The notes under the pieces were generated by a model. That model saw only the letters and a program-made list of their open reading frames with translations, made no database searches and was not told the origin of the DNA. The position numbers were made by a program, and so were the translations under genes. Positions 59,355 to 64,000 of a stretch of 64,000 nucleotides of DNA are shown here, one piece after another (positions within the stretch are counted from its first letter, which is position 1; each line of letters begins with the position of its first letter). Source of the DNA: Aldehydirespirator sp965221605 (GTDB lineage: Bacteria > Actinomycetota > Acidimicrobiia > Acidimicrobiales > Aldehydirespiratoraceae). Location of the stretch: the NCBI GenBank assembly GCA_965221605.1, contig CBDCSK010000015.1:124001-188000 (forward strand), written 5' to 3'.

Positions 59355-60247
59355 TCGACGCCGAGGCGGCCTACCGCCGCTGCGAGGAGGTCACCTGGTC
59401 CGAAGCCCGCAACTTCGCGTACGGCATCCGCCTGCTGCCGCCCCCCAAGCGAAGAGCCATGGCCGCGCTGTACGCGATGGCCCGCCGCATCGACGACGTC
59501 GGCGACGGCGACTGGCCCCGGGAACGCAAGCTCGCCGCGCTGGACGACCTCCACACCGCGATCGAGGTCCTGGAGGCGGGCCGGGTGGCCGACCCCGACG
59601 ACCCGGTGCTGGCCGCCGTGGCCCACGCCGCCGCGGAATACCCGATCCCGGTGGCCGCCCTGCACGAGATCGTCGAGGGCTGCGAGCTCGACGTTCGGGG
59701 CGAGGCCTACGCCACCATGGACGACACCGTGCGCTACTGCCGGCTGGTGGCCGGCTCGGTGGGGCGCCTGTCCCTGGGAGTCTTCGGAACCAGGCCGCCG
59801 GGACGCCCTCGCGGCGGCCGCGGGCCCGGATCCGACACCGGCCGGCCGGCCGGAGAGCTGGCCGACGACCTGGGCGTGGCCCTCCAGCTCACCAACATGC
59901 TGCGCGACATCTCCGAGGACCACCGGATGGGGCGCATCTACCTGCCCGAGGAGGAACGGCAACGGTTCGGGATCGAGCCCGGCCAGTGGGCGCCGCCGGA
60001 GAGCGTCGCCGCGCTGGTGCAGTTCGTGGCCGGCCAGGCGGTGGTGTGGTTCGAGCGCGGCCTGGTGCTGCTGGAGCACCTCGATCATCGCAGCCGGGCC
60101 TGCACCGCGGCCATGGCCGGCATCTACCGGCGCCTGCTGGCCCGCATCCTGGCCCAGCCCGACGCTCCACTGGAGCGGCGCGTCAGCCTGCCCGCCTGGG
60201 AGAAGGGCCTCGTCGCCGCCCGCAGCCTCAGCGGGCTGCGCCCGTGA
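59351..60247 (+). CDS. hpnD: Presqualene diphosphate synthase HpnD
   Basis: 298 aa, GTG overlapping the hpnC stop. Motifs: EARNFAYGIRLLPPPKRRAMAALYAMARRIDDVGDGDWP with the DDxxD, VRYCRLVAGSVGRLSLGVFG, and LGVALQLTNMLRDISEDHRMGRIYLPEEE with the second Asp motif. Joins two farnesyl diphosphates to presqualene diphosphate. A Gly/Pro/Arg-rich insertion (about residues 155-175) interrupts the core. Confidence 0.91.
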   Translation: MIDAEAAYRRCEEVTWSEARNFAYGIRLLPPPKRRAMAALYAMARRIDDVGDGDWPRERKLAALDDLHTAIEVLEAGRVADPDDPVLAAVAHAAAEYPIPVAALHEIVEGCELDVRGEAYATMDDTVRYCRLVAGSVGRLSLGVFGTRPPGRPRGGRGPGSDTGRPAGELADDLGVALQLTNMLRDISEDHRMGRIYLPEEERQRFGIEPGQWAPPESVAALVQFVAGQAVVWFERGLVLLEHLDHRSRACTAAMAGIYRRLLARILAQPDAPLERRVSLPAWEKGLVAARSLSGLRP

Positions 60248-61596
60248 ACACAGGCGGGCGACCACGGGTGGTGGTCGTCGGGGGCGGCCTGGCCGGGCTG
60301 TCCGCCGGGCTGGAGGCAGCCGACCGCGGCGCCGAGGTGACGCTGCTCGAGCGCCGCCCCCGCCTCGGCGGCGCCACCTGGTCCTTCGAGCGCCACGGCG
60401 TTTGGTTCGACAACGGCCAGCACGTCTTCATGCGGTGCTGCACCTCCTACCGGGCCTTCCTGGAGCGCATCGGATCGGCCGGCGGCGTCTTCATGCAGAG
60501 CCGGCTGGACGTGCCGGTGCTGGCGCCGGGCGGGCCGGTCGGGTCGATCGGGCGCACCGGTGGCCCCGCCCCGCTGCATCTCGCCCCGGCCCTGCTGACC
60601 TATCCCCACCTGAGCCTGCGCCAGCGGCTGGCGGTGCTGCGGGCCGGGCTGGCCATGCGTCGGCTCGACCCCGACGATCCGTCCCTCGACGACACCGCCT
60701 TCGGCGACTGGCTGTCGGCCCACGGTCAGGACCGGGCGGCCACCGAGACGTTCTGGAACCTGATCGTGCTGCCGACCGTCAACGTCGGCGCGGCCGACGC
60801 CTCTCTCAAGCTGGCCGCCAGGGTGTTCGTGACCGGGCTCCTCACCGAGGCCGCCGCGGCCGACATCGGCTGGGCCCGGGTGCCGCTGTCGGCCCTGCAC
60901 GGAGACGCGGCCCGGCGGGCCCTGGAGGCCGCCGGCGGCAAGGTCTCGACCCGTGTCCCGGTGACGGCCGTGCGGCCCGGAGCGGCCGGGGGACTGGAGG
61001 TCCGCGCCGACGGGCAGGTCCTGGAGGCCGACTCGGTGGTGGTGGCCGTGCCCCACGACGCGGTCGGGGCGCTGCTGCCCGCGGGCACGGTCGCCTCCCA
61101 GGACCGCCTCGACGAGCTGGGCACCTCGCCCATCGTCAACGTCCATCTGGTGTATGACCGGCCGGTCACCGACCTGGACTTCTTCGCCGGCGTCGGCACC
61201 GACGCCCAGTTCGTGTTCGACCGCACCGAGGGCGCCGGGCTCGACGACGGCCGGCAGTGCCTGGCCGTGTCGCTGTCGGCCGCCGGGGCCTACATCGGCC
61301 GCCCCGCCGCCGACCTGATCTCCCACTTCACGGCCGAGCTGGCCCGCCTGCTGCCCGAGGCGGCCGGCGCCACCGTCACGGAGTCGATCGTCACCCGCGA
61401 GCACTCGGCCACCTTCCTGGGGGCGCCGGGCACCGACGGCCTCCGTCCCGGCGCCGAGTGCCGCCTGCCGGGCGTGTACCTGGCCGGTGCCTGGTCGGAC
61501 ACGGGCTGGCCGGCCACGATGGAGGGAGCGGTGCGCAGCGGCACCGGCGCCGCAGGTCTCGCCGTCGCGTACGCGTCGGGATCGGCGGGTGCGTGA
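60244..61596 (+). CDS. hpnE: Hydroxysqualene dehydroxylase HpnE
   Basis: 450 aa, GTG overlapping hpnD. FAD-dependent amine-oxidase fold: VVVVGGGLAGLSAGLEAADRGAEVTLLERRPRLGG at residues 8-42, FDNGQHVFMRCC, FWNLIVLPTVNVGAADASLKLAARVF and the C-terminal GVYLAGAWSDTGWPATMEGAVRSG FAD motif. Completes squalene synthesis. No squalene-hopene cyclase is in the window. Confidence 0.93.
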   Translation: MNTGGRPRVVVVGGGLAGLSAGLEAADRGAEVTLLERRPRLGGATWSFERHGVWFDNGQHVFMRCCTSYRAFLERIGSAGGVFMQSRLDVPVLAPGGPVGSIGRTGGPAPLHLAPALLTYPHLSLRQRLAVLRAGLAMRRLDPDDPSLDDTAFGDWLSAHGQDRAATETFWNLIVLPTVNVGAADASLKLAARVFVTGLLTEAAAADIGWARVPLSALHGDAARRALEAAGGKVSTRVPVTAVRPGAAGGLEVRADGQVLEADSVVVAVPHDAVGALLPAGTVASQDRLDELGTSPIVNVHLVYDRPVTDLDFFAGVGTDAQFVFDRTEGAGLDDGRQCLAVSLSAAGAYIGRPAADLISHFTAELARLLPEAAGATVTESIVTREHSATFLGAPGTDGLRPGAECRLPGVYLAGAWSDTGWPATMEGAVRSGTGAAGLAVAYASGSAGA

Positions 61597-61656
61597 CTTC
61601 GGATTGGGCCGCCGGGGTGCGAGACGCGCCGGGCGACACCCGCTAGGGTTCAGGTC

Positions 61657-62268
61657 ATGACAGCCCCCCATGGTCACTCTTCGGGAGGAGGCTCGGCGGG
61701 ACGGGCGATCCTGCTTGTGGCCGTCGCCATTGCGCTGGGAGCGTTCCTGCTCGCCCGCGGCTTCGACGGGGCCGACGACACCACCGCCGCCACCGGCAAC
61801 GGCACCGGTCAGACCGAGACCGACCCCGACGGCGAGAACGGGGACGACCCGGAGACCGTCGAGTCGACCACCACGACGAGTACCACCACGACCACGACCC
61901 AACCCCCGATCGTCACCCACCCGCCCGGCGAGGTGAAGGTGGCCGTGGCCAACGGCACCGGCGACCGGGGCCGGGCCGGCCGGACGGCGGGCACTCTCAA
62001 CGCCAGCGGGTACGTGACCGCGGCCAAGAACACCCAACAGGACCGGGTCGGCGAGTCGGTCATCTACTACCGGCCCGGCTACGGGGACGACGCCAAGGCC
62101 GTCGCCTCCGCCCTCGGAGCTCCACCGGACCTCCTGACCCCCGCGCCGGCGACCATCATGACGCTGATCCGCAACCCGGAGACGCCTCAGGACCTCGAGA
62201 CGTTCAACATCTTCGTGGTGGTCGGCACCGACAACGTGATCCTGGATCCCGATCCGGTCGCCGGCTGA
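61657..62268 (+). CDS. LytR C-terminal-domain membrane protein
   Basis: 203 aa. One N-terminal membrane helix (AILLVAVAIALGAFLLARGF), a Thr/Asp/Glu-rich linker with a run of about 14 Thr/Ser, then a LytR_C domain at about 90-165: VKVAVANGTGDRGRAGRTAGTLNASGYVTAAKNTQQDRVGESVIYYRPGY. The domain is found at the end of LytR-CpsA-Psr proteins and alone in actinobacteria; a cell-wall role is likely. Monocistronic. Confidence 0.85.
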   Translation: MTAPHGHSSGGGSAGRAILLVAVAIALGAFLLARGFDGADDTTAATGNGTGQTETDPDGENGDDPETVESTTTTSTTTTTTQPPIVTHPPGEVKVAVANGTGDRGRAGRTAGTLNASGYVTAAKNTQQDRVGESVIYYRPGYGDDAKAVASALGAPPDLLTPAPATIMTLIRNPETPQDLETFNIFVVVGTDNVILDPDPVAG

Positions 62269-62316
62269 GCGGCCCAGCCCGAAGCGGGGTGCTGCCGGCC
62301 CCGCCGTGACGCGAGA

Positions 62317-63321
62317 ATGTCGGATGTGCGAGTGCTGGCCGCGCCCGACAAGTTCCGGGGAACCGCCTCGGCCGCCGAGATAGCCGCGGCGGTCGCCGGG
62401 GCCGCCGCCGCCGTCTCGGCGACCTGCGACACCGCGCCGATGGCCGACGGCGGCGAGGGGACCCTGGAGGCGCTGGGCGGCCCCAACCGGACGTCGGTCG
62501 TGACCGGGCCGCTGGGCGAGCCCGTGACTGCGCCCTGGCGGCTCAGCCGCGCCGTCGCCGTCATCGAGATGGCGCTCGCCTCGGGCCTGGCCCTGGCCGG
62601 CGGCGCGACCGGCAACGATCCCGTCAACGCCACCACGGCCGGTACCGGCGAGCTGATCGCCGAGGCGGTCTCGGCCGGTGCCCGCCGCGTGCTGGTGGCG
62701 GTGGGCGGCTCGGCCACCACCGACGGGGGCCTCGGAGCGGTGCGGGCCCTGCCGTCGCCCGCCCGTATGGCGGGTGTGGAGATGATCGTGGCCTGCGACG
62801 TCCGGACCGCCTTCGTGGACGCGGCCGCCGTCTTCGGCCCGCAGAAGGGGGCCTCGCCCGCGCAGGTCGAGCTGTTGACCCGGCGCCTGGGAACCTTGAC
62901 CGAGATGTACGAGCGCGACTTCGGCGTCGACGTCGCTGCGATGCCCGGATCAGGCGCGGCCGGGGGCCTGGCCGGCGGTCTGGCCGCGCGGGGCGCCAGA
63001 CTGGTCGGCGGCTTCGAGGTGGTCGCCGACGAGGGCGGCCTGCGGGAGCGCATGTCGGTGGCTGATGTGGCCGTCACCGGCGAGGGCCGCTACGACGCCA
63101 CGTCCCTGGAGGGCAAGGTGGTCTCCGGAGTGGCTGAGATCGCGGCCCAGTCGGGCACACCGGTGCTGGCGGTGGTGGGAAGCTGCGATCCGGCGGTGCA
63201 GGTGCCCGAGAGCGTGGAAGTCATCGACTTGACCGCCCGGTTCGGCTCGCGACGGGCCCATGCCGACCCCTGTGGCTGCGTGAGAGAGGCCCTCGAGGAC
63301 GCCCTCCGGCGCAGTCTCTAG
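62317..63321 (+). CDS. Glycerate kinase (GlxK/GarK family)
   Basis: 334 aa. Motifs: VLAAPDKFRGTASAAEIAAAVAGA at the N-terminus, PMADGGEGTLEALGG, VIEMALASGLALA, then GTGELIAEAVSAGARRVLVAVGGSATTDGGLGAV, and VTGEGRYDATSLEGKVVSGVA. It phosphorylates glycerate, generally to 2-phosphoglycerate in this family. Converges with and overlaps a small membrane-protein gene by 4 bp. Confidence 0.9.
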   Translation: MSDVRVLAAPDKFRGTASAAEIAAAVAGAAAAVSATCDTAPMADGGEGTLEALGGPNRTSVVTGPLGEPVTAPWRLSRAVAVIEMALASGLALAGGATGNDPVNATTAGTGELIAEAVSAGARRVLVAVGGSATTDGGLGAVRALPSPARMAGVEMIVACDVRTAFVDAAAVFGPQKGASPAQVELLTRRLGTLTEMYERDFGVDVAAMPGSGAAGGLAGGLAARGARLVGGFEVVADEGGLRERMSVADVAVTGEGRYDATSLEGKVVSGVAEIAAQSGTPVLAVVGSCDPAVQVPESVEVIDLTARFGSRRAHADPCGCVREALEDALRRSL

Positions 63322-63527
63322 CGGCGGTACCTCCCGGTGACCACCATGTAGGCCAAGGCCGCCAGCACGACGATGATCATCAACAGGGTGAGCAGCCAGG
63401 AGAAGATCACCAGGATCCGCTGCACCATGGTGACCGCACCGATCACCGCGAGTCCCCCCACGATCACCCGGGCCGGCCAGGACAGGCCACCCGGCCGCTC
63501 CACCTCTCCGCCCGCCTCTTTCTCCAT
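63318..63527 (-). CDS. Small two-helix membrane protein
   Basis: 69 aa from ATG 63527; an in-frame ATG at 63539 would add 4 aa. Acidic N-terminus (MEKEAGGEVER), helices ARVIVGGLAVIGAVTMVQRILVI and LLTLLMIIVVLAALAYMVV, basic end GRYRR. Reads as a real small membrane protein, but no family is recognised. Confidence 0.6.
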   Translation of the reverse strand: MEKEAGGEVERPGGLSWPARVIVGGLAVIGAVTMVQRILVIFSWLLTLLMIIVVLAALAYMVVTGRYRR

Positions 63528-63610
63528 GGGTGATCCCACAAGCCGATCCTATCGCTGCGCCTGTAGAGCGCCCGCAAGAGGGTGCCAGCGCCTCGCGCCG
63601 CGGCGTGGTC

Positions 63611-63704
63611 ATTCCCGCTCTTGTTCGCTGCGCTCACGGGCCGCTCGGGCCACGGCCTCGCGCCGTATGGGCCGCATCGTCTCGTCTATTCGCTCGGCCT
63701 CTTG
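63611..63704 (+). repeat. Dispersed intergenic repeat, copy D
   Basis: About 94 bp upstream of the MoaD/ThiS-like gene. Core as in copy C, ending CTATTCGCTCGGCCTCTTGT. The preceding bases (CGCGGCGTGGTCATTCCC) also resemble those before copy A (CGCGGCGTTGTGATTCCC), so these two copies extend further left. The reverse complement of its right edge matches 5071-5097 inside tadB. Confidence 0.88.
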
Positions 63705-63753
63705 TACCATGGCCGGTCCCGTCAGTCCTTTCGCGAGCCCAGCGAGGAACGCC

Positions 63754-64000
63754 ATGGCCGTCACCGTCCGAGTGCCCACCACGCTTAGAGCGCTCACCGC
63801 AGGAGCTTCGGAGGTGGCTGTGGACGGTGCCACCCTCGCGGAGGTGCTCGAATCGCTGGAGTCGTCCCATCCCGGGTTCAGGGACAGGATCCTCGACGAG
63901 GCGGGCGAGCTGCGCCGCTTCGTCAACGTGTTCGTCAGCGACGACGACGTGCGCTTCCTCGACGGGCTCAGCACCGCCGTGGCCGACGGCGCCACCGTGA
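63754..64000 (+). CDS. MoaD/ThiS-family sulfur carrier protein (3' end outside the window)
   Basis: 82 codons visible from ATG 63754: VTVRVPTTLRALTAGASEVAVDGATLAEVLESLESSHPGFRDRILDEAGELRRFVNVFVSDDDVRFLDGL. The beta-grasp order and FVNVFV..DDVRFL..L pattern match MoaD-like proteins. The C-terminal Gly-Gly that carries sulfur would lie just beyond the window, so MoaD versus CysO/ThiS type cannot be decided. Confidence 0.82.
   Translation, partial: MAVTVRVPTTLRALTAGASEVAVDGATLAEVLESLESSHPGFRDRILDEAGELRRFVNVFVSDDDVRFLDGLSTAVADGATV

Noticed and set aside
63611..63704. The dispersed repeat as a protein gene (all copies have an open frame with ARAARERSEQERE)
   Set aside because: The frame is open on the same strand in each copy simply because the nucleotide sequence is conserved; there is no common start, stop or ribosome site and the peptide is low complexity.

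Overview
The window is GC-rich actinobacterial chromosome. The gene content (ClpC, SigR/RsrA-type sigma and anti-sigma pair, luciferase-like F420-type oxidoreductases, Tad pilus genes of the monoderm type, HpnCDE squalene synthesis, zinc-free TopA with a basic tail) fits an Actinobacteriota member, most likely of the Acidimicrobiia type. The class is an inference, since no rRNA or marker phylogeny is available.

Layout. 1-3 kb: end of an amidohydrolase, two molybdenum-hydroxylase maturation genes (XdhC family, YqeB family) and an LLM-class oxidoreductase. 3.1-8 kb: a first tad pilus operon (CpaE, CpaF, TadB, TadC, DUF4244-like pilin, TadE), then a STAS protein and an anti-sigma-type kinase. 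8-13.7 kb: a complete minus-strand mrpABCDEFG Na+/H+ antiporter operon. 14.2-29.1 kb: plus-strand housekeeping genes: topA, an MFS transporter, tmk, holB, tRNA-Thr(CGT), sigma/anti-sigma, a zinc metalloprotease, tilS, hpt, a pseudophosphatase, folK, a DUF2520 protein, panC, coaX and lysS.

29.1-39.9 kb is an accessory island of lower and uneven GC. It holds four complete insertion sequences (IS1380, IS1634, IS5 and IS1182 types), each with recognisable inverted repeats and target duplications. Between them lies a repeated module: a signal-peptide protein followed by a small two-helix membrane protein with a charged coiled-coil tail. There are three paralogous copies, intact, shortened and IS-split. 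The island also carries a decayed second copy of the lysS 3' end, itself split by the IS1634 element. The arrangement resembles a toxin/immunity-like locus, but no function is established.

39.9-50.3 kb returns to core genes: a polyprenyl diphosphate synthase, clpC, an LppM-like/HAD fusion, an SDR, a second LLM oxidoreductase, a GcvT-fold protein, adenosine deaminase and a truncated EamA gene. 50.3-51.3 kb is a mini-island: an RHH antitoxin and Doc/Fic toxin lie between tRNA-Thr(TGT) and a direct repeat of that tRNA's 3' end. 51.4-58.2 kb is a second, divergent tad operon on the minus strand, interrupted by an IS630 element placed exactly between one gene's stop codon and the next gene's ribosome binding site. 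58.4-64 kb: hpnCDE, a LytR_C protein, glycerate kinase, a small membrane protein and the start of a MoaD/ThiS-like gene. A repeat of about 92 bp recurs in four intergenic regions across the whole window.
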